Made by a program: the position numbers and the translations under genes
The notes under the pieces: generated by a model
What the model was told of the DNA's origin: nothing
Seen by the model: only the letters and a program-made list of their open reading frames with translations
Database searches by the model: none
DNA from: Lichina pygmaea
Taxonomy: Eukaryota > Ascomycota > Lichinomycetes > Lichinales > Lichinaceae
Assembly: GCA_963422465.1 (NCBI GenBank)
Contig: OY730170.1
Span: 682,001-746,000 of the forward strand
Direction of reading: 5' to 3'
DNA: 64,000 bases
Shown: positions 1-11,768 of the stretch, one piece after another
Numbering within the stretch: the stretch's first letter is position 1
Layout of the letters: every line of letters begins with the position of its first letter

Positions 1-44
1 TTATGTAACAATAGTAATAAGACTCAATAGCGGTGCGGTAGATA

Positions 45-440
45 GCGATGAAACTGACTAGTATTTGGTGTACCACCCCTCAGCAGTGATGCAAGCTGCG
101 ATCCGTTGAGGGATAGAGTCGATCAGCTTCTGAAAGCGTGCTGGATCAATCTGGAGCCAGGCATCTGGTGCTGTCTCCTCAAGAACTTTTTCAGCCTCGG
201 TAGCAGTCATATCCTGCAGACCTGGAGCCAACTCTCGAGTCTTCTCCAGTCCTTCGATGGAAACCAGAGATTCTTGATGCAGTTGAGGTCTGGGGAGTAA
301 GGGGGGCCACTCCAGGAGTCAGATCCCAGTCTGCCGTAGCCATTCCTTCACGATCTTCGCTTTGTGAATGGGGGGCATTGCGACGGACAGATGTTGCGAC
401 GTGGACAGGTGCGGGCGGGAACCAAGTTGACGATAGTCTC
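45..440 (-). pseudogene. Tc1/mariner transposase relic (C-terminal part)
   Basis: Read on the minus strand, this stretch contains the end of a Tc1/mariner DDE transposase. It shows a NAPIHKAKIVKEWLRQTG-like stretch, then PPYSPDLNCIKNLW (the usual third catalytic-acid block, SPDLNPIENLW), and finally IPQRIAACITAEGWYTKY, which matches the typical family ending. The pieces lie in more than one frame and there is an internal stop after the RQTG stretch, so the copy is dead. Only about the last third of a normal 340-aa transposase is visible. No inverted terminal repeat was recognised. It is a plain DNA-transposon fossil and has no visible relation to the neighbouring genes. Confidence 0.75.
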
Positions 441-499
441 ATTGAATTGACAGCAACAGAGCGACAGTACATAAAATTCTTAGCGCAACGGTCAGCCAC

Positions 500-1890
500 A
501 CGCTAAGCGAGGTCACTCGCAACGCCACATTGCTCAAACTAATTGCACCTAATAGTACGTAATACTCGGGCTACTCTACCCGTACGAGTATGGTACTGGT
601 ACGTTACCTACGAAGGGTATCAATCGAGTACTCCCTCTATGAGGGTACGTCATGTCATGTACTGAGCCGTACAAGTACTCTGGGCCATGCCCCGGGCCAT
701 GCTCTGGGTCATATCCATTGCAACAACTTGAAGATACGTCAACAACCATCGATCAATCCGGTCGGGCCAGGCCAGGTTAGGCCAGGCCAGGTCTACCGTG
801 GTCGCCTGTCTGCAGTCCGAACAGAGAAATGTACAAGCATCGACAAAGTCTGATCGAAATCTCATTGTTGTGTGGGATCACAGTACCGTATCTGTATAGA
901 GTGCCAATACTGTACGGTACTGTACGGTACTGTACGGAGTACGTATTGATGACATGGACGGATCCATCTCCAAGAAACGTCCGGATCTCTTGTCCAGGAG
1001 AGTCCAAAATGACCGGGACTATCGAGAGCATCGTCAAAAAAGAAGTCAAGAAGACGTGACCCAGCAGGACGGACGACCTGACCCATCAAGAGGACCCAGA
1101 CCCCAATCAGAACAACGAAGAGGATCAAGAGGACCTCACCCATAACAAAGATCGAGAGAACTGGAGGGGAAGTACACTACTCGTTCGCCACCTCAACTAC
1201 ACATCAAACCCCATCATCACACCCCCATCACCATCATCAATCAATCAATTCAAGGACCACCACGCAAACAAAACTTATTATCATCTTTTTTTTTTGGGCT
1301 TGTCTTTTGTGGAGCGCTCAACCCTGTTCATCATCCGTATGTGTTAATAGGCAAAAAATTCAAAGACTGGGCAAAAACACCAGTTGAAGAGGCCAAGATC
1401 AAGGGACTTTTGTTAGGGTTTTTTTTGTCATCGTGATCATACGCCAAACAACGGCCCCCCTCTCCCCCCCGGCTCGTGCACGCATCTCGATCGTCATACA
1501 TCCCGTTTCATAAAATCAAGAGAAGAACGAGGAAAGAGAAGGAAGGAAGGGAAACCACAAAAATTTGAAATAAAATAAAAGGACGTGCTATGACATGACA
1601 TGACATGATATGAGAGACGCGCCTCGACACCTCCCCCCGGCCTCCCCCTCTTTCCCGTTCCGAAGATTTGTCCATCTGCTCTTATGCCCCCAGAATCCAG
1701 GTCATCTGCAGAGCGAGCGAGGGACTAGATCCATCGTGGCGCACGGCGAGCCGAGAACACCGAAACCTATCGCGAAGCGCTCGTGCCGTCCCAGTTGTTG
1801 GTATAAAGAAGACGTTGGGGTCGGTCATTCAAACTATCACGACGCCGCCGCAGAAGAGGGAGACGGAGAGAGACGAACAGAGACAGAGAG
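500..1890. other. Intergenic, GTAC-rich, no gene recognised
   Basis: Positions 540-960 are crowded with short GTAC-containing palindromes (for example the run around 905-945). The 680-800 stretch carries imperfect repeats of GGGCCATG and GGCCAGG. From 1150 to 1600 the sequence is A/C-rich with T- and C-runs. Small open frames here have no recognisable domain. The right end may include the 3' untranslated region of the velvet gene. Confidence 0.5.
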
Positions 1891-1895
1891 AGTGG

Positions 1896-3373
1896 CTACG
1901 GCGGACTACCTTCCTCGGCAGTGCTTTGACCTCGACCGGACCCGGGAACGCGCTCGTTGCCCTTCTTGACCGAGATGGCGCAGCCTTGGCGTTTCAAGGC
2001 CCTGGTGAGCGACGTGCTCGCCCTCATGCCCGGAAACTCCTTGGCGGTGTAGACGGTGAAGACGTCGCTCATGGTGCTGGCCAGGACGGGCATGAATCCG
2101 CCGGGCCGGAGGTTCGCCATGTCCATGCGCATCAGCACGAACTTGAGCCGGTACCGGCCGTGGGTCCGGCACGAGAGATCGGGAAAGCAGAAGAAACAGC
2201 CCTCGCGATCGTTCTCGTCCTTGCCGACGAAGGGCGAGGCCACGAGCGTGCCCATGAGCCGGCGGGTCACGCCTCGGTCCTGGCTCGGGATGGCCGTCTC
2301 GTCGGCGGAGCCGTCCTCGTTCCAGAGCGTGCAATGCACGACGTTGAACGGGTACCGCAGTTCGCCGAGTTCGACCGCACCTGGCGTCGCGTCTATTGGC
2401 ACGAGCTGGACGATCGGCGGCGGGTCGATCACCCTTCGGTCTCGCTCGCCGAAGCCGCAGGCTCGGGCCGCCAGCGGTTGTTGGCGCACCTCGACCACGA
2501 ACGGATGTTGTTGGCTTGCAGTCTGGTCAGTCTCGACCACGAGGGAAGGGGACGGGCGGCGGTTGCCAGCAAGAACGCGGGCGAACCGAAAAGAGACCTA
2601 CGCTGCTTGCGGCGGAGGTTCCGGGACCGGAAAGGATGGCTCGACCTGTAGCGACGCCGGGCCTCCTCGGCTCGCCGGCGGCGTGGCGGGCGAAGGCTCC
2701 TCCTCGGAGGCTCTGTACTCAGGATAGGCGGGGACGTCGCGGCTGCGGCCAGAGAGATTCTTCGCGTCAGAAAAGGGGAGAGACGATGTCGAGCTCGAGC
2801 GGGGATCGGAAGGACTCACCGGCCTTCGCCCCGCCGTGCGCGCTGCTCCAAGGGCGGGAGCAGCGGACGCGCCGCGACCTCGGCTTGCGGATGCAACGGG
2901 TGGACGTACTGCGGCGAGTATGACGGATCGGACCGCGGAGGGGTGTAGAGCTGACCGTACCCGAGCCGAGTCTGAGGCACCGAGTACCACCTCTCGTGGC
3001 CGGGCTGGGCGTGCACCGTAGACGAGTGATAGGGCGGCGGGGCCGGCCCCAGAGGGGCTACCGCTAGCGGGCCCAAGTGAGGGAGAGGCGGAGGACGCGA
3101 AGCGCGTCGGGGCTGGTTGTGGTGGTGGTGGTGGTGGTGATGGTGGTGATCGTGATAGCGGTGATGGTGCGCAGGAGCACGTATTGGTGGTGGCCCCGGC
3201 ACTAGCCCCTGCCCCGGCCCGGGCCCCGGTGGTTGCACCGGCACAGCGGCCGTCTGCAGCGCCGTCATCGTTGGTGGTGTCGACGCCGCTGACGGCGAAG
3301 GAGGTTGTACCGACGGCGGCGGTGGTGGCTCGCGCGGGTACACCGGCGGTGGAGGAGGTGGTCGCGAGGACAT
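1896..3373 (-). CDS. velC: Velvet-domain transcription factor (VelC-like)
   Basis: Velvet proteins are fungal regulators of development and secondary metabolism that bind DNA through an NF-kappaB-like fold and pair with each other. Proposed exons are 3373-2820, 2742-2602 and 2514-1896 (437 aa); phases agree at both joins. The first intron has GTGAGT/GCAG borders; the second has GTAGGT and a CAAG acceptor and is less certain. The start ATG at 3373 opens a proline-rich N-terminus (MSSRPPPPPP) with a histidine tract near 3115-3160. The velvet domain fills the last 200 residues: VRQQPLAARACGFGERDRR, DPPPIVQL, LMGTLVASPFVG, CFFCFPDLSCRT, AKEFPGMRAS and QGCAISVKKG. The ARACGFGERDRR and single-block domain point to VelC rather than VeA or VelB; VosA is the main alternative. 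The short tail after the domain suggests a complete C-terminus. Confidence 0.85.
3115..3165. repeat. GTG/GAT trinucleotide tract coding for polyhistidine
   Basis: A GTGGTGGTG/GATGGTGGT run on the plus strand codes for a histidine-rich tract on the minus strand inside exon 1 of the velvet gene. Such tracts are length-variable and mark the disordered N-terminal region. Confidence 0.8.
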
Positions 3374-6300
3374 GGGAGGTCCGCTCCCACATCGAGTAGG
3401 GCAGATGTGCTTGGAAGGGACGCAACCGGACCAGCGCGAGGCGGCATCGACGCCGAGTTCGTGGGCTGGATGCGCGCCTTTCGTGACCCCCTCCAAGCTG
3501 TAGACGGCAAGTTGACAAGGACGTCTCTCTCGTCTCGTCTCGCCTCTTCCTGTCAGCGTGCCCGTGAGGCCGTGAGTGAGAGTACGACAGGCAGCGAGAG
3601 CGTCAACGTGTAATGGTGAAAGTGAGTGAGCGAGAGAGGGTGTGTGTATGTGTATGTGTGTGTGTGTGTGTGAGTGTGTATGTTTATGTGTGTGTGAGTG
3701 TGTGAGTGTGTGTGCGTGTGTATCAGCGCATGTCCTCCCCCCCCCCTCCTTCTCCCTGTGGGTTCGGATCTGCGGCGTGCTGCGTCTTTGCGAACCAAGA
3801 CGTCCTCTTGCTCGACGTGGATGGATGGAGGCGTCAAGCGGATCGATCCAGAATGTTCTCCGTCTCCCGATCACTCTCTCGGAGCCCTACGGCGGACGTG
3901 CTCCCCTTCAAGTAGTCGGTGCCTCGGTCACGATGCCGGCCTGGCGTCTGGCGCTGCACCAAGCGTTCTCTCTCGGATCCTCGAGGCGGCGTCTGTTTCC
4001 AAACGATAACGGTGTCGGCGGACGACCTTAGGCGCCATCGATTCCCTCACGTCCTCTTTATCGTCGGCTGCAGGGTCTCAGCGCGCGTGGCGCCTCCTCC
4101 GGGGGGCGAGGAGCAGCAATCGACATGGGATAGCGCATCTCCAGGGCGCGGTCGACTAAGGTCATGTCCCGCACCGTCGAAGCGATCGCCGGAGATCCAC
4201 GTCCCGGGTGGTTGAGCCAAGGCCGGCTGGATCAGGGTGAAAAAACAAAGAGCGAAACAACACCATTTTTACCATCGTGCCTGGCTCGGACCCGAGCCCA
4301 GGACCTTCGGGGCCTCGGGGGGCGACCGTGGTCTTCTGGTCGCTATCCTCCTTCGCTCGCTTTCTCGCCGGGCAACGCGCCAGGAGGCGAGGGTGCGGTT
4401 GCTTGTTCGACAGGCCGATGACGGGGAAGGGTTGGCGCGCGAGGAAAAAGCAAAAGGGGCGAGTTTCCCGGATCCAGGACCGTCAGACCGGCCGAAGATC
4501 CTAACAGCCGTACTCCACAGCTGGCGACAGTCGAACATCTCCCAGTCCGAGTTAGGCCGCGTTCAAGGGCCCGTCGCGCGGCGCCGCTTGCGCTCCGGGG
4601 AGGGGGAGGGGGGGGGGGGGGGGGGAGAGGGGACAGGGAATAGCGAAACCGAATCGTCCGTATCGATCTGAGGCGCGTTACCGGCAAGGTCGACTTAAGC
4701 GCAACTGAAATAGCAATGCGCTGTCAACGTGAAACTCGAGGGGAATCGCGACCAAAAGGAATCCAGTGAGACACCGACCTATCTTGACGAGCCGAAGCCT
4801 TTCATCCCGGTACGTTATGTACGTACGGGTACCGGAGTTGCAGTCAAGACCAGGATGGAAAGCCAGCTGCGAATTGGTACCGGTGTGAGAGATGCGCCGT
4901 TGGCTTCTGTTCTGCTTGTCCGTGCCTCTCTCTCCTCCTCTCCTCCTCTCCTCCTCTCTCCCCGTCTCTCTGTGTCGAGGCTCAGCCGCATGTGGAACAC
5001 ACCGATGGCAAAAGTACATTGCGTAGACGTGCGATAGTGCTTTTTGGGACGGGCAGACCTATCGTCTGACGGTCGTTACTCGTTAGGTGTACCCGAGATG
5101 CAGCAGCTCTCGAATCGCCCTCGGCATGGTTTTGGACCCAAAACCCTCCCCGGCGAAAGGGGGTCTCGTGCCGTAGACGGTATCCAGAGGAGGAAGGCCG
5201 AGTCCTCCCAAAATAAAACACCTCCCGAGGGGCGTCGACGGCGGAGGGCGGAGAGGGATTGACCATGACGCTCGGTGACCGGTGGCGGTGACGGCGAGAC
5301 GGCTTCCAGGGCGGGAAACGGCGAGAACGCCCTGTGCCTCTGTTTCCGGTCAGACCGCCCAGGATGATCCCACGTCGGCCTCGTCCCTCCTCCGCCGCCG
5401 CGGCTGACCTCGACCGGGGATGGGGGCATCCTGGCCCGATCAGCGACCATGGCCGGAAGGAGGCGAAGGTTCAGGTGGGCGGCATCGTCGTCACGGCAGC
5501 AGCAGCGTGAGTGCGCGCAAGTGTTGCGGCATCGTAGGGGCGATGAAGTTTCTTCCGCGTCCGGATACCGTATGTGCACTGCGAAGCGGTAGATGGAATG
5601 AAACGACACCGTTGTTTCGGACGGGGGAGGAGGGGGGGGGGGGGGGGGGGGGGGTACCGTACTGCTACTGGAGGCCGACGGCGACGCTGGAAGGCGGATC
5701 CAACACGCTGTCGAACACTGACAGCTACGGAACCGGCCTTCGGCGTCCGTGCTGGGGCGAGAAGGCTGGCAGATGACGCAGCCTGTCGGCCTCGACCTCC
5801 CTCAGCTCGATCGGGCCCCTAGGCCATCCTCACCAGCATCCGGGACACAAGGTCCTCCTCGGTCGTCGTCAGCCTTGTGGTATCAGTAGCGATGGTTGAT
5901 ATTGCTACGGTACCGTAACGTTGTCTGCGTGACCGTTCGCTGACGTAGCCCAGTCGTTGCAGAAGTCATACAATTTCAATTCGACGTGGTTTTATGTGAC
6001 TCCCAAGTCCTTTATGCGGGCTTCAAGACACAGATCCCGACTGCTCTTTCCGTCGTAGACAGAAGCATCTTCTGCCAGAGCTCACGCTCCCTTTCGCCGT
6101 CTCGTTGTTTTGCTATTTTCCTTAGGCGACATGAGTGTTGCGCGGGCATACCGTCATCATCTCCTGCATAATATGAGTGGACCGCCCGCATAGCCGGTGG
6201 CATACCGTCGTCCTTGCCGGAAGGATGAAGGCAACACTGCCAGCAGGTCAGGCCTGTCAGTAATACGTACTCGTACGTCCTGCGAGGCAGTACGTACTGT

Positions 6301-9050
6301 ATGTACAGTACAAGCGCAACGTCCATACTTCGACTGCTCTCGAAGATGGCTCCGGCCGGGAGCCCTAGATCGTCGACACGGTCGAGATGCGGGACGAGGC
6401 GAAATCAGACGAGCCAAGCGGAGGATAGACTCTCTCGTCTCGATGCATTCCCAGCAGGAAGAAGAACTCCCGCCGGTGTTGCTACTAATAGCAACACTGC
6501 TGTCGGACGAGCTCCGACCCCCGCTAGCACGCTCGTCGTCCGGTAGGGTTGCCGGTCCCCATCCGAGAACGAGGTCTTCTGACCTCGTGCGCGGGTGGGG
6601 GGCCTGGCGGGGCCAGACAAGGTCCTGGATCCGGCCTCGATGCACTGCTGCGTCGCTGCCAGGACGGACCGAGGTCGCTGCAGCTTTGACGGCCGGGGCC
6701 CTGGTCTGGCCGAGAGAGACGCCGCATCGTGTTTGGAGCGCGTCAACGGTTCCTGCAGCAATCGGCAGGACTCCCGTCCCACTCGGCATGCATCTCATCC
6801 TGCTGCTGCGTCTCAAAGTTTACAGCTCTTCCATCGGCTTGTCTGTGCGCGTCTCCAACCCCCCCCCCCCCCCCCCCCCCCTGCCCTCCCTCCCTTTTGC
6901 CAGCATGTTGCTGACCCCGCCAACCGGTCCTTCCGCACTCTCATCAAAACTCCGAAGCCCTACATACGTACGTATGTACTTCCGTACTTTGGCGCAAATG
7001 CGCCACTCGTCAGACAGCGCTAATTACCGTTAGCTCCATGTTTCTTTTGGGAGATCTGAGACCGGATGAGAGCTGATGGTAGAGCTCTGAGGCTAGGTCA
7101 CCGCATTGCCAGGCCACGACGAAGGTCTTTCGACGATGCGCCGGAGCGTGGGAGATTGCGGCCTGGCACAGGTTTGAAGAGCGCAAGAGAGCATCGTCCG
7201 TGTCGCCTTGTCGTGGTTGATCTTCTCGTCGAGTGCTCACCCCCGGCCTCGGCCCCGGAAGGGACATCGCGAAGCGGGACGACCGCTTCGGCACGACCCG
7301 TCAACCTCTGGGACACGTTAGGGCTACCGTACCAGGCGTTCCGAGCCAGCGCGAGCGCATCGCATCCATCGATGCATCAAACCTAGCCGTCGATGCGCCC
7401 GCTGGCTTCTGGCTACCGCATTGCGCGACGAGGCCGAACCTTGCTCGGCAGTGCTCCGATCAGGAAGATCATCAACCAAGATCATCGTGGTCGTCGTCAT
7501 CATCATCGATGTCCTCACCGACGGTCACGGGCACGATATCGCCATCCAGTCTAGCACGACGTGCGATGCCGTGGATGCCACCGTGCTACTCTTCTGGCGC
7601 GGACCTCCGCCGCCAAGCGAAGCGGATACAAGAAGGCTGACGTCCTCGCTCGGCTTTCTGTGGCGAGCCTCCGCGGTCGCGGCCGGGTATCAGAATCTGG
7701 TCGTCCGGTGGACGAGGCGTACGTCATGTTCGCCGTCGATCGAGCCGAGGCGTCTGCGCGACCGCGGCGCGCCAAGTCCGGATGACGCGCCATTCCTGGA
7801 AGCGATGGGCCAAGGCTTCCCGCATACCTTTCCGAGACGTGCCTTCCCCGCGTCGCATCCGAGTCGCTACGAGGCCCGCTTAACCTTGAAAGTGGCGCGC
7901 TGGAGCCACAGCAATCGAAGGCCATGGGACCACCAACTCTGCAACCGCATAAGGCCCCCAACATACGCGACTGCCATCGGTTTTCGAGGCGATTGAAGAA
8001 GCCAAGCGCGGAGCATCTTACGGAGTACCGGTTTCCCATCCAGGAGCTCCGTCTCGGAGGACGGCCGTGGTCCTCGACCGTGGCATCAGAGAGCGGTCAG
8101 CTGCTCGGGCAGAAGCCGCACGCCCGTTCCTGACAGGTTCGGCTCGTCGAGGTCGAGGAACGTTACACCCACCGCCTGAGATGACTACGGCCTCCGACGT
8201 CCCCGGCACGGATCGACGCTCGTGCCGGGCTGGGTTTCATCTTCCCGCCGTGCGTGCCGTCGTGCCCGCAGCTCTACGAGTACGTCTTACGTATCTGGGC
8301 TCCTTCGACCTCCCAAACCCGAATCGAGAAGTGGGCATGATGCGACATCGAGGCCGACAGCTTCGACCTTGAGCCTCAGAGGCGATGGCCGACCCACGCC
8401 CGAACTCGATCGCCACACGAACTAGCATGCAGCACCATTCGCGCCTGGAGACGGTGTCGTCCTTCGTGCCATGTACGTACGTACGAGTACGTACGTACGA
8501 GGTACGAACGTTCCGTAGGTTGACGTTGTTGGCTCGGCCCAGCCGTGGCCAAAGATGCGACGAAGTACGTAGGTACGTACTACGGCACCGTCTGCTCCGG
8601 GGAACGTCCTGATCACCAGCCGCCACCGGCGCCGACCATCAAAGCTTGCGCTAGAGCTCTACCGGTACTGTAGATCTACCGTACAGTACGTACAGTACGT
8701 ACATCCGTACCTTGGTGCCTAACGTACTAGTACGTACTGTACAGTAGTATCATACGGTACGTATGTACGTACGTACGGAAGTACTCCGTACAGACGTACG
8801 TAATCTCACTCTGCCTCGCTCTGCCTCGCGCTCGTCCAGAGGTTTCAGGCGGTCGTTGCCGGCGTCGGTGCTGGCCGCGGAAATCGCAAAATCTGCGACT
8901 GCAGTTCGGCTGACTAGTTCGGGTTCTTTCAGCTGCATCCAAGTCTACTCGTACGTGTTACGTACAACAGCCCCTCGACAGGAAAAAACCCATGCCGAGC
9001 CTCCTGCCGCTCACCAGGACGGGCCAACGACGACTTCGAATTTTGAATCC
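3374..9050. other. Long spacer, no gene recognised
   Basis: This 5.7-kb stretch includes the velvet promoter side. It contains a TG/CA microsatellite at about 3640-3725, G-runs at 4608-4625 and 5632-5654, a C-run at 6860-6881, and a GTCTC/CTCCT low-complexity stretch at 4925-4975. It also has (GTAC)n-like palindromic clusters at 6250-6310, 6960-6990, 8465-8580 and 8670-8800. Many open frames overlap on both strands because the DNA is GC-rich. None shows a domain, codon structure or splice pattern that I can support as a gene. Confidence 0.5.
8465..8800. repeat. GTAC/TACG palindromic cluster
   Basis: Repeated TACGTACG and GTACGTAC words occur at 8471-8500, 8565-8580, 8675-8705 and 8755-8800. 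They form short self-complementary tracts in the spacer just upstream of the methyltransferase gene. They are not coding. Their role, if any, is unknown. Confidence 0.8.
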
Positions 9051-10297
9051 ATGTTCTTAGGCAACTACGATCGTACGAAGACCACCTTTTCTTTGCAGCT
9101 CCACATGCACTTTCGTCGCATTGGGTCATCTCGATTTATACGAGACGATCGAAGGGGCTAGATCACTGAGAAGCTGAGGTTCGTGTGACAGGCTATCAAG
9201 GCTCGACCCATCGCCATCAAGGGCTGCCGCCGCCGGCTGCGCATACCCTCGACCCGCGCCTTCTCCTGGCTGAAACGCTCCGGCCAGATGTTTTTCGAGG
9301 CCGTCGTGTCCTGGACGTCGGATGCAACAACGGGCAGGTCACGGTACAGCTAGGTCTGTCCTCGACCACATTCTATTTCCGGCCGGCAGCATTCGTCCTG
9401 CAACATGCCCTGTCAGGTCCCCCTCTGTCAGATCCATCCAGAGATCCTCGAGCAACGAGGCGTCCGCCAGATGCTCCCCCCCCCGCCGAATCGAGTCCGG
9501 TACGAGGCGTACGGTACTCGTACCTGGACCGCATGGGGCGCAAGGCTTGCCACGCTCTTTTAACCATAATTGCGCCCCGGCCGGCTGACTCGGTTCTTAT
9601 GCTCGCTCTAACAGCGTCGTCATTCGGTGCCGCGGCCGTCGCCGGAATCGAGCTCGACTCCAACCTTATTCGCCGAGCGCGAGATCATCTGTCGTTTCAC
9701 GCATCTCGATCGAGGCCGTCTCCGGCAGCTGACGTTCCGGCCCTCCCCTCGCCGGCCCGTGACACCGTCCTCTACTTTCCAATCTCGTCGGTGCTGGACC
9801 ACGGACACCGGCCCCCGCCCGACCCTCGCCGTCTCCGACGGCTCAGCCGCGACGGCAGTGGTGGCGAGCCCCTCGGCTTTCCAGACAACGTTGAGTTCCG
9901 GGTCGAGGACTGGGCGCTGGACGTCCCGGTTGCCGGTACCGACGGCCAAGGCGCGCCGCCTCAGGGCCCGTACGACACCATCCTTGCCTTGAGCGTCGTC
10001 AAATGGATCCACCTGAGCCGGCTCGACGCCGGGCTGGAGCGTTTCCTGTCGAGGTGCGGCACGAGCCTGCGCCCGGAAGGCTATCTCGTGATCGAGCTCC
10101 AACCGTGGTCCTCGTACCGCGCCGCCGTGACAAAGCCCCACAAGGCCCCGCATCTGGCGGGTAACCTGGCCAAGCTCCGCCTCGGGCCGGACGACCTGGG
10201 CCGACTGCTGCTCGACCGCGGCCTCGTCGAGCTCGCCCGCTCGGATGTCCTGCCGAGACCGGTCCACATCTACCGCAAGGTGGCGTCCGGGTCTTGA
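9051..10297 (+). CDS. Bin3/MePCE-type RNA 5'-cap methyltransferase
   Basis: Bin3-family enzymes transfer a methyl group from S-adenosylmethionine to the 5' gamma-phosphate of small RNAs (7SK, U6; fission yeast Bmc1 also acts with telomerase RNA). Proposed exons are 9051-9072, 9192-9353 and 9615-10297 (288 aa, all phases consistent). The first exon gives MFLGNYDR, matching the family's GNY start. Motif I is GRRVLDVGCNNG at about residues 45-55, followed after splicing by FGAAAVAGIELD. The family signatures ILALSVVKWIHL, LRPEGYLVIELQPWSSY and RPVHIYRK are all present. The second intron is 261 bases, a multiple of three with no stop, so an unspliced message would insert 87 residues just after motif I. 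The start is inferred from the motif, and a longer N-terminus in the same frame is possible. Confidence 0.88.
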
Positions 10298-10929
10298 GTC
10301 GATCTAATCGATACGCAACTACATACGCAGTCCGTACCGTACCGTGCACCCCTCCCACAGCAGCAACCGGTCTCTAGTCATTTGCCGATACTGCCAATCA
10401 AGGTACGAGGTATTCTGTCAATTTACCCTGTTCTTTCGTTTCTGGTTTGGACATGACATTTGCATGTCATGATGAAGGGTATACGGGGATGTGGGAATCA
10501 GCGAGCTGTCGGAGGGGTCTCAAGAGCCAGCTCATATTCATGTCGGGTGAGAGGGGTGAGGAGCTGTGGAAAGAGAAGCAAGAGGTCAAGCGTATTGCTA
10601 GATGGTGAACTCCAGTGCGGACGCCGTTCTCTCACTTCCCCTCAAGACCTACTCAAGTCTTCATCAAGTAGCACCAGTGCGAGGTCTCCTAGCTGGAGAG
10701 AGGCAACATCTGCAAGGGTCAACGCCTGCACAAGGCAACACCTGGAGTCGCAACATCCACAAGAAACAACGGTTGCGAGAAGTCATCATCAGGACTCGAA
10801 ACCTAGGGTTCCAGACAAGAGGGTTTCAGACCCAGGGCTTCAGATGCAGATCTCCAGATCCGGCACAAGCTCCTGATCTTCCACCGGTCTTCCTGCAGGA
10901 GCTCGAGTCCACAGGGGGGCCAAGCGCAG

Positions 10930-11015
10930 AGAAGCCCAAGTCCACAGGAGCCCAAGCCCACAGGAGCTCAGGCCCACAGGAGCTCAGGCCCAAAGGAGCT
11001 CAGGCCCACAAGTAG
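10930..11015. repeat. 16-bp tandem repeat
   Basis: About five imperfect copies of AGGAGCTCAGGCCCAC lie head to tail. The first copies vary (CCCAAG for CTCAGG). They lie in noncoding sequence. Confidence 0.85.
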
Positions 11016-11109
11016 CTCAGACAGATGGACTGGATCGAACCGGCCAACTTGAAAGGAATGAGCTGCATAGGTACGTATAGGTTACGCTCCCTTTTTTCTT
11101 TCTAGAACC

Positions 11110-11312
11110 CCAGCAGAGATGTAATATAGAGAAAGCAAGGCAGAGATGTTAGAAAGAGACGTCAGAAGGAGATGTCAGGAAGAGAAATAAGAAAGAGATG
11201 TCAGAAAGGGATGCTAAGTAGAAATCCCAAGCAGAGATGTGTTAAAGAGATACCAGGTGAAGATGTACCGGTCCGGATGCGGATGCGGATGCGGATGCGG
11301 ATGCGGATAGGG
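11110..11312. repeat. Degenerate GAGATGT repeats and GGATGC hexamers
   Basis: From 11110 to 11215 the word AGAGATGTCAGAAAG recurs imperfectly every 15-20 bases. From about 11276 to 11312 GGATGC is repeated about six times in a row. Both are low-complexity tandem patches. Confidence 0.75.
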
Positions 11313-11768
11313 AGGCGGATGAAGGTGGAAGAGTAGAGATGGACTTGAAAATCGAGATGGAAAAGCACGTAAACACACAGCAACGGCAGGCGAAAAGAGC
11401 ACGGTTCCTGATCATCTCGCCTCAGCATACGAGTTAGCCTGCCCCAGCAACACGTCGGGCCTCACCGGACGTAAACCCTACGAACTCGTGAGCGCAAAGT
11501 AGTTGAAAGCGACGGCCGTGTTCTCCAGTGGACTGTGTTTCTCTTTAGTATCTTACATCTCCTGCTGTAGGTCTGCTTTCACATGGCTTTGGTTGGCTGG
11601 CTTTGTATTGGTCGATGGGAGAGGTGCATGGGAGAGTTAGATGGGGAGGAGGAGATGGATTGGACCAGATGCGGTTGAAGGCCTTGTGGAAATGGGCTGG
11701 ACAAGGTGCATCGATAGAGCCTCACGGCGAAAGAAGAAGGATTCAATGGATAAAAAAAACAACCCATG

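Larger units (their letters stand above)
10298..11768. other. Intergenic with tandem repeats, no gene recognised
   Basis: The stretch holds three repeat patches described separately (10930-11015, 11110-11215, 11276-11312). The remaining sequence has no recognisable coding domain. The right end borders the 3' end of the alpha/beta hydrolase on the minus strand. Confidence 0.5.

Noticed and set aside
1896-2514. Calling the velvet gene VeA or VelB
   Set aside because: The domain lacks the long insert expected of VelB and has a DPPPIVQL/ARACGFGERDRR combination that fits VelC better; VosA stays possible.
3553-4031. Open frames rich in Cys/Val or Thr/His near 3.6-4.0 kb
   Set aside because: They are translations of a TG/CA microsatellite and of DNA just upstream of the velvet start; no domain or splice support.
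6197-7033. 278-codon frame at 6.2-7.0 kb as a gene
   Set aside because: It contains a poly-C-coded proline run and GTAC-rich DNA, overlaps equally long frames on both strands and shows no domain.
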